DNA of 57,271 nucleotides. It comes from Burkholderia sp. GTDB taxonomy: Bacteria > Pseudomonadota > Gammaproteobacteria > Burkholderiales > Burkholderiaceae. The notes below the pieces were generated by a model, which searched no databases, had not been told where the DNA came from, and saw only the letters and a list, made by a program, of their open reading frames with translations. Below are positions 10,350 to 19,178 of the stretch, in pieces. Numbering within the stretch: the first letter of the stretch is position 1; each line of letters starts with the position of its first letter. The stretch is taken from NCBI GenBank assembly GCA_030151225.1, contig JASLEG010000012.1, positions 1-57,271 of the forward strand, given 5' to 3'. Made by a program: the position numbers and the translations under genes.

Positions 10350-10865
10350 TCAGTCGATCGTCTGCGCCTGGGCGGTGGCCAGCGTGCGCAACTGGAACCG
10401 GCCGTCGTCGTTGAACAGCCAGCTCTCCATCATCTCCACCTGGCCGCGGCCGTTGAGCAGGCCCGCGGGCGGCTTCGGCAGCGGCGCGGCACGGCGCAGC
10501 GACTGCAGCGCGATCGCTTCCGCGCCGTCGTCGCCGTTGCTGCGATAGACGGAGGACTGCGCGAGCCTGCCGTCGCGATCCACGGTGAACGACAACACCA
10601 CCAGCGAGCGCAGCATCGCCTGCGGCGTGCCGTGCAGCACCTGCGAGGCGTTGGCGTCGAGGATGCGCTGCGCGACCGCGTCGCGATACTGGGCGCGCGC
10701 GGGGGCACCGGCGGTGGTCGGTGTGGACGGCGACAGGATCACGGCGCGCTGTGGCAGCGTGACCGTGCAGCCGGCGAGGGCGAAGGCGACCAAGACCGCG
10801 ATCGCGGGCGGCGAGATCCTTTGCGCGAAACCGGCGAACGGTGCGAGGCGGGGCAGATTGGGCAT
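10350..10865 (-). CDS. Putative lipoprotein with TonB C-terminal-like domain
   Basis: A 171-residue exported lipoprotein. From ATG 10865 the N-terminus is basic then hydrophobic and ends in the lipobox LAGC (Cys33), so the mature protein would be lipid-anchored in the envelope. The mature part (SLVVLSFTVDRDGRLAQSSVYRSNG, then AAPLPKPPAGLLNGRG) has the pattern of TonB C-terminal/TonB-like domains, in which a beta-hairpin and helix contact an outer-membrane partner. It has no TonB transmembrane anchor and no ExbBD genes beside it, so it probably does not energise transport itself. The longer frame to 10982 would bury the signal peptide, so it was not used. Function unknown. Confidence 0.75.
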   Translation of the reverse strand: MPNLPRLAPFAGFAQRISPPAIAVLVAFALAGCTVTLPQRAVILSPSTPTTAGAPARAQYRDAVAQRILDANASQVLHGTPQAMLRSLVVLSFTVDRDGRLAQSSVYRSNGDDGAEAIALQSLRRAAPLPKPPAGLLNGRGQVEMMESWLFNDDGRFQLRTLATAQAQTID

Positions 10866-11033
10866 GGGCGCATGCGTGACGGGACGGTCGGATCCTGTCG
10901 AGCATAGGCGCTCGCGCTGCGGAATGCATTGGGATAAACGATCGCCGAGGGCAAGTGCGTGGCGATGTCGGGTCGTCGTCAAGCACGAAGCCCCGCGAGC
11001 TCGATCGGCTGGCGGGGCTTCGCGACGGCGGCG

Positions 11034-11390
11034 TCAGGCGCGCAGGGCTTTCCTGACCGGCTCGAGCTGGGTCCAGCAGCGGCCGCCGTCGCCGGTGACG
11101 TAGGCCGAGAAGCGATGCTTCGAGGAGGCGGTCGTGGCCGCGGCGCTGGCGAGGGCCAGTGCCTCGGAGCGGGCGGCGGCGCCGTCGTACGCGTTGAGGG
11201 CGATGTTGTATTCACCCGACGGCAACTTGTACATCACCTGGCTGACGTCGTCGACCGCATGGCGCACGTAGCCGCGTGCCAGCATCTCGGCATTGAGCTT
11301 CACGTATTCCTTCGCGTCGAGGGCGAGCTCCTTGGTCCGTTTGTCGTCCTTGTACAGAACGATGCGCGCGGTGACGTAGTACTCCGGCAT
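11034..11390 (-). CDS. Conserved-looking small cytoplasmic protein of unknown function
   Basis: A 118-residue hydrophilic protein not recognised as a named family. It starts MPEYYVTARIVLYKDDKRTK and has no signal peptide or membrane segment; a short acidic/basic beta-strand-rich N-terminal part is followed by an Ala-rich helix and one cysteine (GGRCW). Coding is supported by a strong ribosome binding site, TGGAGG ending 6 nt before the ATG, and by ordinary amino-acid composition in a region where shadow frames are arginine-rich. It lies alone on the minus strand between the lipoprotein gene and tRNA-Ser(TGA). Confidence 0.7.
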   Translation of the reverse strand: MPEYYVTARIVLYKDDKRTKELALDAKEYVKLNAEMLARGYVRHAVDDVSQVMYKLPSGEYNIALNAYDGAAARSEALALASAAATTASSKHRFSAYVTGDGGRCWTQLEPVRKALRA

Positions 11391-11520
11391 TACATGCCTC
11401 CAATGGCAGAAACGGGATCTTCGTTGAGGAAAGGACGGGCGGGTGCTGCGGGCGGGAGTATACGGAATCGTCGCGGAACTGACGTGACAGCGGGCGCGGG
11501 GCCCGTGCGTCGCGACGATC

Positions 11521-11608
11521 TGGCGGAAGCGGTGAGATTCGAACTCACGGACGGTTGCCCGTCGCCGGTTTTCAAGACCGGTGCCTTAAACCACTCGGCC
11601 ACGCTTCC
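11521..11608 (-). tRNA. tRNA-Ser(TGA)
   Basis: An 88-nt type II tRNA with encoded CCA, on the minus strand. The acceptor stem is GGAAGCG with CGCTTCC. The anticodon stem ACCGG/CCGGC-like arm encloses loop CTTGAAA, giving anticodon TGA. A long variable arm and the T-arm GTGAGTTCGAATCTCAC are present. It reads UCA and wobble UCN serine codons. A TACAAT sequence lies 10-15 nt upstream (11618-11623) and may be its -10. Confidence 0.97.
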
Positions 11609-11674
11609 ACGGCCGGCATTGTAACCGAAATGCTGCCGCTGTCCCCGGCTTTGCGTGCCGGGAACCGCGGTGCG

Positions 11675-12940
11675 TCAGCGCGAAGCCGGCGGGGCGCCGG
11701 CACTCGCGGCATCGCCCGTCGCATCGTCCGCATCGCGCAGGAACAGCTCCTGCAGATCGTTGAGGAAGCGCTGCCCGAGCTCGGTCGGCGCGACGCGTTC
11801 GAAATCGCGCGTGATCAGCCCGCGCCGCTCGGCCTCGCCCAGCGCCGTCTCGATGGTGCGCAGCGGCAGCCCGGTGCGCTCGCCGTAGCTTTCCACCGGA
11901 AAGCCCTCCACCAGCCGCAGCGTGTTCAGCATGAACTCGAATGGCAGATCGCGCGGGCCCACCTCGCGCTCCTCCTGCACCGGCGTGCCGGCCATCGCCT
12001 GTGCCATGTAGGTGGCCGGGTGCTTGTAGCGCGCCTGCCGCAGGATGCGGTTCGGGAACGACAGCTTGGTGTGCGCGCCTGCGCCGATCCCGAGGTAGTC
12101 GCCGAAGCGCCAGTAGTTCAGGTTGTGCCGGCTCTGCCGATGCGGCTTCGCGTAGGCCGACACCTCGTAGCGCCCGTAGCCGGCCTGCGCCGTGCGTTCG
12201 TGGATCCACTCCTGCATGTCGGCCGACGCGTCGTCGTCGGGCACCGCGGGCGGGAACTTCGCGAACATCGTGTTCGGCTCGAGCGTCAGGTGGTACAGCG
12301 ACAGATGCGGCGGCGCGTACGACAGCGCGGTCTCGATGTCGGTGCGGCATTGGTCGAGGCTCTGGCTCGGCAGCGCGAACATCAGGTCGAGGTTGAAGTT
12401 CTCGAAGGTGTTCGCGGCGATCTCCACGGCCGCGCGTGCCTGCGCCGTGTCGTGGATGCGGCCGAGCGCCTTCAGGTGCGCCTCGTTGAAGCTCTGGATG
12501 CCGATCGACAGGCGGTTCACGCCGCTCGCGCGGAACTGCGCGAACTTGGCCGCCTCGAAGGTGCCCGGGTTCGCCTCGAGCGTGATCTCGGCGTCGGCGT
12601 CGAGCGGCAGCAGCGCGCGCACGTCCGACAGCAGCCGGTCGAGGCTGGCCGCCGACAGCAGGCTCGGCGTGCCGCCGCCGATGAAGATCGTGTGCACCTG
12701 GCGGCCCCACACGAACGGCAGCGCCTGTTCGAGGTCGGCCCGCAGCGCGTCGAGGTATTCCTGCTCGGGGAAACGTTCGCCCTTCCATTCGTGCGAGTTG
12801 AAATCGCAGTACGGGCACTTGCGCACGCACCACGGGAAATGCACGTAGAGCGCGAGCGGCGGCAGCGAGGTCAGCCGCACCTTGCCCGGCGAGGCGAAGG
12901 TCGCCACGATGCGCTGACCGGTTTCGGCGGCCTGGCTCAC
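11675..12940 (-). CDS. hemW: Heme chaperone HemW (radical SAM, coproporphyrinogen III oxidase-like)
   Basis: A 421-residue radical SAM protein. The [4Fe-4S]/SAM motif CVRKCPYC puts the three cysteines at 38, 42 and 45, followed by GGGTPSLLS in the SAM-binding region. The CxxxCxxC spacing with HFPWC upstream is the HemW pattern; HemW binds and hands over heme and is not the coproporphyrinogen dehydrogenase HemN. The C-terminal winged part (LNTLRLVEGFP onward) is complete. A GTG start at 12940 overlaps the rdgB stop as GTGA, so translation is coupled to rdgB. A much longer upstream frame simply runs through rdgB in another frame. Third gene of rph-rdgB-hemW. Confidence 0.93.
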   Translation of the reverse strand: MSQAAETGQRIVATFASPGKVRLTSLPPLALYVHFPWCVRKCPYCDFNSHEWKGERFPEQEYLDALRADLEQALPFVWGRQVHTIFIGGGTPSLLSAASLDRLLSDVRALLPLDADAEITLEANPGTFEAAKFAQFRASGVNRLSIGIQSFNEAHLKALGRIHDTAQARAAVEIAANTFENFNLDLMFALPSQSLDQCRTDIETALSYAPPHLSLYHLTLEPNTMFAKFPPAVPDDDASADMQEWIHERTAQAGYGRYEVSAYAKPHRQSRHNLNYWRFGDYLGIGAGAHTKLSFPNRILRQARYKHPATYMAQAMAGTPVQEEREVGPRDLPFEFMLNTLRLVEGFPVESYGERTGLPLRTIETALGEAERRGLITRDFERVAPTELGQRFLNDLQELFLRDADDATGDAASAGAPPASR

Positions 12941-13578
12941 GCGTCTTCCCCGAGGCGCGCGAGCAGCGCGCGCAGCGCGATGGCGCGATGGCTGACCGTG
13001 TTCTTCACGGCCGGATCGAGCTCGGCGACGGTCTGCTTCAGCGCGGGCAGCAGGAAGTGCGGGTCGTAGCCGAAGCCGTGCGCGCCGCGCGGCGCGTCCA
13101 CCACCTCGCCGTGCCAGCGGCCCTCGGCGAACAGCGGCTCGGGATCGTCGGGATGCCGAACCAGCGCGAGCACGCAGCAGTAGTAGGCGCGGCGATCGTC
13201 CACGCCACGCAGCTGCTCGACCAGATGCGCGTTGTTCGCCGCGTCGCTCTTGTCCTTGCCGGCGAGCTGCGCATAGCGCGCCGAATGCACGCCGGGCGCG
13301 CCGCGCAGCGCGCGCACGCACAGCCCGGAATCGTCGGCGATCGCGGGCAGGCCGGTGGCGCGCGCGGCGTGACGCGCCTTGGTCAGCGCGTTCTCGATGA
13401 AGGTCTGATACGGCTCCTCGGCCTCGGGCACGTCGAGCTGGCCCTGCGGCACGATCTCGATGCCGACCGTCTCGAACAGCGCCGCGAACTCGCGCAGCTT
13501 GCCCGCGTTGTTGGAGGCCAGCACGATGCGCGGGAAGACCGCGGCGGGGCCGGATGCGGGGGCGTGGTCGAGCGTCAT
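12937..13578 (-). CDS. rdgB: XTP/dITP diphosphatase (RdgB/HAM1 family)
   Basis: A 213-residue nucleotide-pool sanitising pyrophosphatase that hydrolyses dITP, XTP and related deaminated purine nucleotides to monophosphates. The N-terminal substrate loop IVLASNNAGKLREF (about 18-31) is preserved, as are PAIADDSGLCVRALRGAPGVHSARYA and the C-terminal FGYDPHFLLP and SHRAIALRAL. It starts with ATG one base before the rph stop region (rph stop 13580-13582) and ends overlapping the hemW start. It is the middle gene of a tight rph-rdgB-hemW operon, the usual order in Burkholderiales. Confidence 0.96.
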   Translation of the reverse strand: MTLDHAPASGPAAVFPRIVLASNNAGKLREFAALFETVGIEIVPQGQLDVPEAEEPYQTFIENALTKARHAARATGLPAIADDSGLCVRALRGAPGVHSARYAQLAGKDKSDAANNAHLVEQLRGVDDRRAYYCCVLALVRHPDDPEPLFAEGRWHGEVVDAPRGAHGFGYDPHFLLPALKQTVAELDPAVKNTVSHRAIALRALLARLGEDA

Positions 13579-13579
13579 G

Positions 13580-14311
13580 TCAGGCGCCCAGCGCCGCGTT
13601 CTGCAGCGCGATCAGTTCGCCGATGCCCTTCTGCGCGAGATCGAGCAGCGTGTTCATCTCGGCGCGCGTGAACGGCACGCCCTCGGCCGTGCCCTGCACC
13701 TCGACCAGGCCGCCCGCGCCCGTCATCACCACGTTCATGTCGGTGTCGCAGCGCGAATCCTCGGCGTAGTCGAGATCGAGCACCGGCGTGCCCTGGTACA
13801 CGCCCACCGAGATCGCGGCCACCGAATCGCTGATCGGCGAGGCCTCGAGCTTGCCGGCCGCGATCAGCTTCGCGACGGCGTCCTGCACCGCCACGAACGC
13901 GCCGGTGATGCTGGCCGTGCGCGTGCCGCCATCGGCCTGGATCACGTCGCAGTCGATGTGGATGGTGCGCGAGCCGAGCTTGTTCAGATCCACCACGGCG
14001 CGCAGCGCGCGGCCGATCAGGCGCTGGATTTCCTGGGTGCGGCCGGTCTGCTTGCCGCGCGCGGCCTCGCGGTCGCTGCGCGTGTGGGTGGCGCGCGGCA
14101 GCATGCCGTATTCGGCGGTCAGCCAGCCCTGGCCGCGATCGCGCAGGAATTCGGGCACCCGCTCGGCCACGCTGGCCGTGCAGATCACCTTCGTGTCGCC
14201 GAATTCGACGAGCACCGAGCCCTCGGCATGCTTCGTATAGTGGCGCGTCAGGCGCACCTCGCGCAGCTGATCTGCCTGGCGGCCGCTCGGGCGAAAAGAG
14301 GAATTCGTCAT
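13580..14311 (-). CDS. rph: Ribonuclease PH
   Basis: A phosphorolytic 3'-5' exoribonuclease and nucleotidyltransferase that trims tRNA 3' ends. At 243 residues it is the family length. Visible family text includes RPSGRQADQLREVRLTRHYT at the N-terminus, GSVLVEFGDTKVICTASV, GWLTAEYGMLPRATHTR with the phosphate-binding region after it, and SRTIHIDCDVIQADGGTRT in the second half, followed by CDTDMNVVMT. ATG 14311 was chosen because it gives this standard N-terminus; a longer frame upstream is arginine-rich and family-unlike. It is the first gene of rph-rdgB-hemW and is divergent from yicC across about 210 nt. Confidence 0.97.
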   Translation of the reverse strand: MTNSSFRPSGRQADQLREVRLTRHYTKHAEGSVLVEFGDTKVICTASVAERVPEFLRDRGQGWLTAEYGMLPRATHTRSDREAARGKQTGRTQEIQRLIGRALRAVVDLNKLGSRTIHIDCDVIQADGGTRTASITGAFVAVQDAVAKLIAAGKLEASPISDSVAAISVGVYQGTPVLDLDYAEDSRCDTDMNVVMTGAGGLVEVQGTAEGVPFTRAEMNTLLDLAQKGIGELIALQNAALGA

Positions 14312-14520
14312 GGGGAAGTGGAGCATTCGGAGGGAAACCGCGATTTTACCGCGCATGCCGCCGGCCCGGCCGAGTCGCACCGCCCGGCGCGAACCGCGCT
14401 TGCGGGCGGGGCTGCCGTCAAAAATGGGATAATGAGCGTTTCGCGTCCCGTGCCTCGTGCGCACCGGCACGCGCCTGGATTTCCGGGCCCGCTCGGGCCC
14501 TCTCACCGGCGAGACCAACC

Positions 14521-15444
14521 ATGATCTACAGCATGACCGGCTACGCGAGCGCGACGCGCGAGCTCGTGGCCAATTCGGGCAATGGCGCCACCAGCGTCTC
14601 GGTCGAATTCCGCACGGTGAATTCGCGATTCCTCGACCTGAACTTCCGCATGCCCGACGACGTGCGCGTGTGCGAACCGGCACTGCGCGAGATGCTGATG
14701 AACAAGCTCTCGCGCGGCAAGGTCGACGTGCGCATCAACCTGCAGCGCAGCGAGCAGATGAGCCAGGCCGGCGCGCTGAACCGCACGGCGCTCGACCAGC
14801 TCGCCGAGCTCGAGCGTGCGGTGCTCGTGTCGTTCCCGAACGCCGAGCGCATGCGCACCGGCGAGATCCTGCGCTGGCCCGGCGTGCTCGCCGAGAGCGG
14901 TGTGTCGGCCGAGACGCTGCGCGACGCGGTGCTCGCCTGCGGCAAGGAGGCGATCGGCGAACTCGTGGTGGTGCGCCAGCGCGAAGGCGCGCAACTGGCC
15001 GCGATGCTGCTCGGCAACGTGGGCGAGATGGAGGCGATCGTCGCGCGCATCACGCCGCTGGTGCCGGAGCTGATCGCCCGGCACCAGCAGAAGATCGTCG
15101 AGCGCCTGCAGGAAGCGCTCGGTCTCGCGGCATCGGAAGCGGGGCAGACGGTGGTGACGCGCGAGGAAGCGGCCGAACGGATCCGCCAGGAAGTGACGAT
15201 GTACGGCATCCGCATCGACATCGCCGAGGAGCTGTCGCGCCTCACCGCGCACCTGAACGAAACGCGTCACGTGATCGAGAAGGGCGGCCGCGTCGGCAAG
15301 CGCCTCGATTTCATGATGCAGGAGCTGAACCGTGAAGCGAACACGCTCGGCTCGAAGGCGGCGGCCAAGGAACTCGCCGACGCCTCGATGGCGCTGAAGC
15401 TGCTGATCGAGCAGATGCGCGAGCAAGTGCAAAACCTGGAGTAA
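14521..15444 (+). CDS. YicC/YloC-family endoribonuclease
   Basis: A 307-residue YicC-family protein. It opens with the hallmark MIYSMTGYASATRE and carries SVEFRTVNSRFLDLNFRMPD, then a long helical middle, and ends with the conserved block LDFMMQELNREANTLGSKA (about 260-278) of the DUF1732-type C-terminal domain. YicC and its relatives are endoribonucleases implicated in small-RNA turnover. It begins a plus-strand run with gmk 6 nt downstream, a frequent bacterial pairing. GGATAATG at 14427-14434 could be the -10 of the operon. Confidence 0.93.
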   Translation: MIYSMTGYASATRELVANSGNGATSVSVEFRTVNSRFLDLNFRMPDDVRVCEPALREMLMNKLSRGKVDVRINLQRSEQMSQAGALNRTALDQLAELERAVLVSFPNAERMRTGEILRWPGVLAESGVSAETLRDAVLACGKEAIGELVVVRQREGAQLAAMLLGNVGEMEAIVARITPLVPELIARHQQKIVERLQEALGLAASEAGQTVVTREEAAERIRQEVTMYGIRIDIAEELSRLTAHLNETRHVIEKGGRVGKRLDFMMQELNREANTLGSKAAAKELADASMALKLLIEQMREQVQNLE

Positions 15445-15450
15445 CGCAAG

Positions 15451-16125
15451 ATGACCGAATCGAACCGAGACGCGCACACGCTGCATGCCGGCGCGTATCC
15501 CGGCAACCTGTTCATGGTGGTGGCGCCGTCGGGCGCGGGCAAGTCCACGCTCGTGAACGCGCTGCTCGCCAAGGACGACGAGATCCGCCTGTCGATCTCG
15601 TACACCACGCGCAAGCCGCGCCCCGGCGAGCAGGATGGCGAGCATTACCATTTCACGAGCGTCGAGGATTTTCGTGCGCGCCACGCGCAGCACGAATTCC
15701 TCGAGAGCGCCGAGGTGCACGGCAACTACTACGGCACCTCGCGCGTGTGGATCGAGGAGCAGATGCAGAGCGGTCGCGACGTGCTGCTGGAGATCGACTG
15801 GCAGGGCGCGCAGCAGGTCAAGAAGCAGTTCCGCAATGCGGTCGGCATCTTCATCCTGCCGCCGTCGCTGGCGGCGCTCGAGGAGCGTCTGAAGAAGCGC
15901 GGCCAGGACGAGCCGAACGTGATCACGCGGCGCCTGCTCGCGGCTGGCAGCGAGATCGCGCATGCGTCGGAGGCCGAATACGTGGTGATCAACGAGCACT
16001 TCGACACGGCGCTCGCCGAGCTGCAGCGCATCGTGGCGGCCACGCGGCTGCGCGTCGTCTCGCAGTACGCGCGACACACCGAGCTTTTCATCGAGCTCGG
16101 CATCCATCTCCCGCACGCCGAGTGA
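15451..16125 (+). CDS. gmk: Guanylate kinase
   Basis: Converts GMP and ATP to GDP and ADP. The 224-residue product has the P-loop APSGAGKST (about 26-34), the GMP-binding region SISYTTRKPRPGEQDGEHYHF (positions about 50-70), and the lid/C-terminal segment ITRRLLAAGSEIAHASEAEYVVIN. It lies 6 nt downstream of yicC and 59 nt upstream of rpoZ. Together with spoT downstream, the operon links GTP/GDP supply to (p)ppGpp metabolism. Confidence 0.97.
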   Translation: MTESNRDAHTLHAGAYPGNLFMVVAPSGAGKSTLVNALLAKDDEIRLSISYTTRKPRPGEQDGEHYHFTSVEDFRARHAQHEFLESAEVHGNYYGTSRVWIEEQMQSGRDVLLEIDWQGAQQVKKQFRNAVGIFILPPSLAALEERLKKRGQDEPNVITRRLLAAGSEIAHASEAEYVVINEHFDTALAELQRIVAATRLRVVSQYARHTELFIELGIHLPHAE

Positions 16126-16184
16126 AGGCGGCGGACGAGGGACATAAGGTAGAATAGGCAACATATTCAGAAGGAATACCCACC

Positions 16185-16388
16185 ATGGCTCGCATTACCG
16201 TCGAAGACTGCCTGAAGCAGATCCCCAATCGCTTCGAACTGGCGCTTGCCGCCACCTACCGTGCGCGGCAGCTCGCGCAAGGCCATACGCCGAAGATCGA
16301 AAGCCGCGACAAGCCCACCGTCGTCGCCCTTCGTGAAATCGCGTCCGGCCAGGTCGGCATCGAGATGCTGAAGAAAGTGCCCGTTTAA
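16185..16388 (+). CDS. rpoZ: DNA-directed RNA polymerase subunit omega
   Basis: A 67-residue omega subunit that helps fold beta-prime and forms part of the ppGpp site 1 in many proteobacteria. It starts MARITVEDCLKQIPNRFELAL and has the conserved helix AATYRARQLAQG and NKPTVVAL-like DKPTVVALREIASGQ. A good ribosome binding site (GAAGGAA) precedes it. TAGAAT at 16150-16155 could be a promoter -10 of its own. spoT follows 63 nt downstream, matching the conserved gmk-rpoZ-spoT arrangement. Confidence 0.97.
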   Translation: MARITVEDCLKQIPNRFELALAATYRARQLAQGHTPKIESRDKPTVVALREIASGQVGIEMLKKVPV

Positions 16389-16451
16389 GGCACACTCGAT
16401 CCTTCCCGCCATGTAATCCGCTCAACCGACGTGCCAACCCTGGAGGCGAAC

Positions 16452-18818
16452 ATGAGCAACACACCATCGTCCACCTCCGAAGAGGCCGCGTCGGCTGACG
16501 AAGTCACGTCGCAATCGCCGGCGCGGCAATACATCGATGCGGTGCTCGAACAGTCGTTTCGCCATCTGTTCGGGCCCACCGCCACTCCGGAGCAGCCTCG
16601 CAAGCACGGCGTCGTTTCCATCGCGAAACTGACGGCCGCGCTGGCCGAGTATCTGCCTCCCGAAGACATCAAGCAGATCAAGGCCGCGTTCCATTTCAGC
16701 GACGAGGCCCACCTCGGTCAGTATCGCCAGAGCGGCGAGCCCTACATCACCCATCCCGTGGCCGTCGCGGAAATCTGCGCCGGCTGGAAGCTCGACGCCC
16801 AGGCCATGATGGCGGCGCTGCTGCACGACGTGATGGAAGATCAGGGCGTGACCAAGAGCGAGCTGGCCGAGCGCTTCGGCCCGAAGGTGGCCGAACTCGT
16901 GGACGGCCTGTCCAAGCTCGACAAGATGGAGTTCCGCAGCCGCGAGGAAGCGCAGGCGGAAAACTTCCGCAAGATGCTGCTCGCGATGGCACGCGACGTG
17001 CGCGTGATCCTCGTGAAGCTCGCCGACCGCCTGCACAACATGCGCACGCTCGGCGCAGTGCCGATGGAGAAGCGCCGCCGCGTGGCGCGCGAGACGCTCG
17101 ATATCTACGCGCCGATCGCACACCGCCTGGGCCTGAACAACACCTATCGCGAGCTGCAGGACATGAGCTTCGCGAATTTCAATCCGCATCGCTATGCGAC
17201 GCTCGAGAAGGCCGTTAAGGCCGCGCGCGGCAATCGCCGCGAGGTGATCGGCAAGATCCTCGAGTCGGCGCAGCGCGCGGTGGGCGACGCGAAGCTCGAG
17301 GCCGAGATCACCGGCCGCGAGAAAACCATCTACAGCATCTATCGCAAGATGCGCGACAAGCAGCTGTCGTTCTCGCAGGTGCTCGACGTGTACGGCTTCC
17401 GCGTGGCGGTCGAGCATCCGCTCGAGTGCTACACCTGCATCGGCGCGCTGCATGCGCTATACAAGCCGGTGCCGGGCAAGTTCAAGGACTACATCGCGAT
17501 CCCGAAGGTCAACGGCTATCAGTCGCTGCACACCACCGTGGTGGGGCCGTTCGGCGCGCCGATCGAGTTCCAGGTGCGCACCCGCAAGATGCACGAGATC
17601 GCCGAGGCCGGGGTGGCCGCGCACTGGCTCTACAAGAACGGCGGCGCCGATCTGAACGACGTGCAGATGCGCGCCCATCAGTGGCTGAAGTCGCTGCTCG
17701 ACATCCAGAGCGAGGCTGGCGATTCGAGCGAGTTCCTCGAGCACGTCAAGATCGACCTGTTCCCCGACGCGGTGTACGTGTTCACGCCGAAGTCGAAGAT
17801 CATGGCGCTGCCGCGCGGCGCCACGGCGCTCGACTTCGCGTACTCGGTGCACAGCGATCTCGGCAACCAGTGCGTGGCTGTCAAGATCAACAACGAACTG
17901 CTGCCGCTGCGCACCGAGCTCAAGAGCGGCGACATCGTGGAGGTGATCACGGCGCCATATTCGAAGCCGAACCCGGTGTGGCTCGGTTTCGTGCGCACCG
18001 GCAAGGCGCGCTCGGCGATCCGTCACTATCTGAAGACGATGCGCCTGAACGAATCGGTGCAGCTCGGCGAGCGTCTCGTCGACCAGAGCCTGAAGGGTTA
18101 TGGCCTCGCGCTCGCCGATGTCGAGCAGGACGTGTGGGACAAGCTCGTGCAGTGGACCGGCAACAAGAGCCGACAGGAAATCTTCGCGGACATCGGCCTC
18201 GGCCGCCGCGTGCCGCAGGTCATGGCCAAGCGCATCGAGGTGCTGATGAGCGGGCGCGACGCCGACGACGACACGTCGCGCGATCGCCCCGTGCACAATG
18301 CGCCGCCCGTGGCGATCACGGGTACCGAGGGCATGTCGGTGCAGCTCTCGGCGTGCTGCCGGCCGATCCCGGGCGACGCGATCATGGGCTACATCGGCAT
18401 CGGTCTCGGCATGGCGATCCACACCACCGATTGCCGCGTGGCGCAGCGCATCCATCGCCGCGATCCGGGCCGCTGGATCGACGTGGCATGGGCGCCGCAG
18501 CCGGGCCGCCTGTTCGACGTGACGGTGAAGGTGCTCGTGAAGAACACCAAGGGCATCTTCGCGCGCGTCGCGGCCGACATCACCTCGGCGGACGCGAACA
18601 TCGTGCACATCGCGATGGACGAAGACACCTCGCACGAATCCACGATCCTGCGTTTCGTGATCCAGGTGGGTGACCGCGTGCATCTCGCCAACGTGATGCG
18701 GCGCGTGCGGACCAACCCCGACGTGATGCGGATCATGCGCGAGCGCTCGAGCGACGATACGGCGCATGCCCGTCACGACGGCGGCATGCGCATCGACCGG
18801 GAGCGGCAGGACTACTGA
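16452..18818 (+). CDS. spoT: Bifunctional (p)ppGpp synthetase/hydrolase, RelA/SpoT family
   Basis: A 788-residue long RSH enzyme controlling (p)ppGpp. Domains in order: HD hydrolase (about 80-230, with LLHDVMED and KLADRLHNMRTL, both metal-site motifs intact), synthetase (about 290-410, GREKTIYSIYRKM then KDYIAIPKVNGYQSLHTTV), TGS (VYVFTPKSKIMALPRG), helical/zinc-finger-like region with the conserved CC of SACCRPIPGD, and C-terminal ACT (NTKGIFARVAADI). With the HD residues intact and the basic synthetase signature it should both make and degrade the alarmone. ATG 16452, 7 nt after GGAGG, is preferred to 16431. A terminator follows at 18860. Confidence 0.95.
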   Translation: MSNTPSSTSEEAASADEVTSQSPARQYIDAVLEQSFRHLFGPTATPEQPRKHGVVSIAKLTAALAEYLPPEDIKQIKAAFHFSDEAHLGQYRQSGEPYITHPVAVAEICAGWKLDAQAMMAALLHDVMEDQGVTKSELAERFGPKVAELVDGLSKLDKMEFRSREEAQAENFRKMLLAMARDVRVILVKLADRLHNMRTLGAVPMEKRRRVARETLDIYAPIAHRLGLNNTYRELQDMSFANFNPHRYATLEKAVKAARGNRREVIGKILESAQRAVGDAKLEAEITGREKTIYSIYRKMRDKQLSFSQVLDVYGFRVAVEHPLECYTCIGALHALYKPVPGKFKDYIAIPKVNGYQSLHTTVVGPFGAPIEFQVRTRKMHEIAEAGVAAHWLYKNGGADLNDVQMRAHQWLKSLLDIQSEAGDSSEFLEHVKIDLFPDAVYVFTPKSKIMALPRGATALDFAYSVHSDLGNQCVAVKINNELLPLRTELKSGDIVEVITAPYSKPNPVWLGFVRTGKARSAIRHYLKTMRLNESVQLGERLVDQSLKGYGLALADVEQDVWDKLVQWTGNKSRQEIFADIGLGRRVPQVMAKRIEVLMSGRDADDDTSRDRPVHNAPPVAITGTEGMSVQLSACCRPIPGDAIMGYIGIGLGMAIHTTDCRVAQRIHRRDPGRWIDVAWAPQPGRLFDVTVKVLVKNTKGIFARVAADITSADANIVHIAMDEDTSHESTILRFVIQVGDRVHLANVMRRVRTNPDVMRIMRERSSDDTAHARHDGGMRIDRERQDY

Positions 18819-18859
18819 CGGGCAAGTGCGCCGCAGCGAAGGCGGGCGCTTAAGAGAGG

Positions 18860-18893
18860 GCGGCACACCCATCGAGCGTCGTGCCGCTTTTTT
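18860..18893 (+). terminator. Rho-independent terminator of the yicC-gmk-rpoZ-spoT operon
   Basis: GCGGCAC (18860-18866) pairs with GTGCCGC (18881-18887) and runs directly into T6 at 18888-18893, 42 nt after the spoT stop. Confidence 0.8.
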
Positions 18894-18925
18894 CATGGCG
18901 AGGCGAAAATGCGCGGACAAAACAA

Positions 18926-18951
18926 AAGGGCCTTCCCGGAGGAAGGCCCTT
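18926..18951 (-). terminator. Rho-independent terminator of the tRNA-Arg genes
   Basis: The perfect 11-bp stem AAGGGCCTTCC/GGAAGGCCCTT has a 4-nt loop. On the minus strand it is followed by TTTGTTTTG, so it ends the tRNA-Arg transcript coming from the right, 8 nt beyond the CCA of the second tRNA. Confidence 0.85.
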
Positions 18952-18958
18952 CAAAAGG

Positions 18959-19035
18959 TGGCGCGGCTGGCAGGATTCGAACCCACGACCCCTTGGTTCG
19001 TAGCCAAGTACTCTATCCAACTGAGCTACAGCCGC
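18959..19035 (-). tRNA. tRNA-Arg(ACG), copy 2
   Basis: A 77-nt tRNA with encoded CCA. The acceptor stem GCGGCTG pairs with CAGCCGC. The anticodon loop CTACGAA gives ACG, which after A-to-I editing reads CGU, CGC and CGA. D-arm AGCTCAGTTGGATAGAGT and T-arm GTGGGTTCGAATCCTGC are standard. It is identical to the copy 66 nt to the right and is transcribed second. Confidence 0.97.
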
Positions 19036-19101
19036 ACGCAAAACAGTTACTGCCTTGTACTGATCACAATCTGCTCCGGTGGTCAACATGCGTTAAAAAA
19101 G

Positions 19102-19178
19102 TGGCGCGGCTGGCAGGATTCGAACCCACGACCCCTTGGTTCGTAGCCAAGTACTCTATCCAACTGAGCTACAGCCGC
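19102..19178 (-). tRNA. tRNA-Arg(ACG), copy 1
   Basis: The first of two identical 77-nt tRNA-Arg(ACG) genes in the direction of transcription. Sequence identity continues a few bases beyond both ends of the gene (GTGGCGC on one side, ACGCA on the other), which points to a tandem duplication of a unit of about 143 nt. Confidence 0.97.

Noticed and set aside
11555..13069. A 504-codon plus-strand frame opposite hemW and rdgB
   Set aside because: It is antisense to two well-identified genes and has arginine/histidine-rich composition typical of shadow frames.
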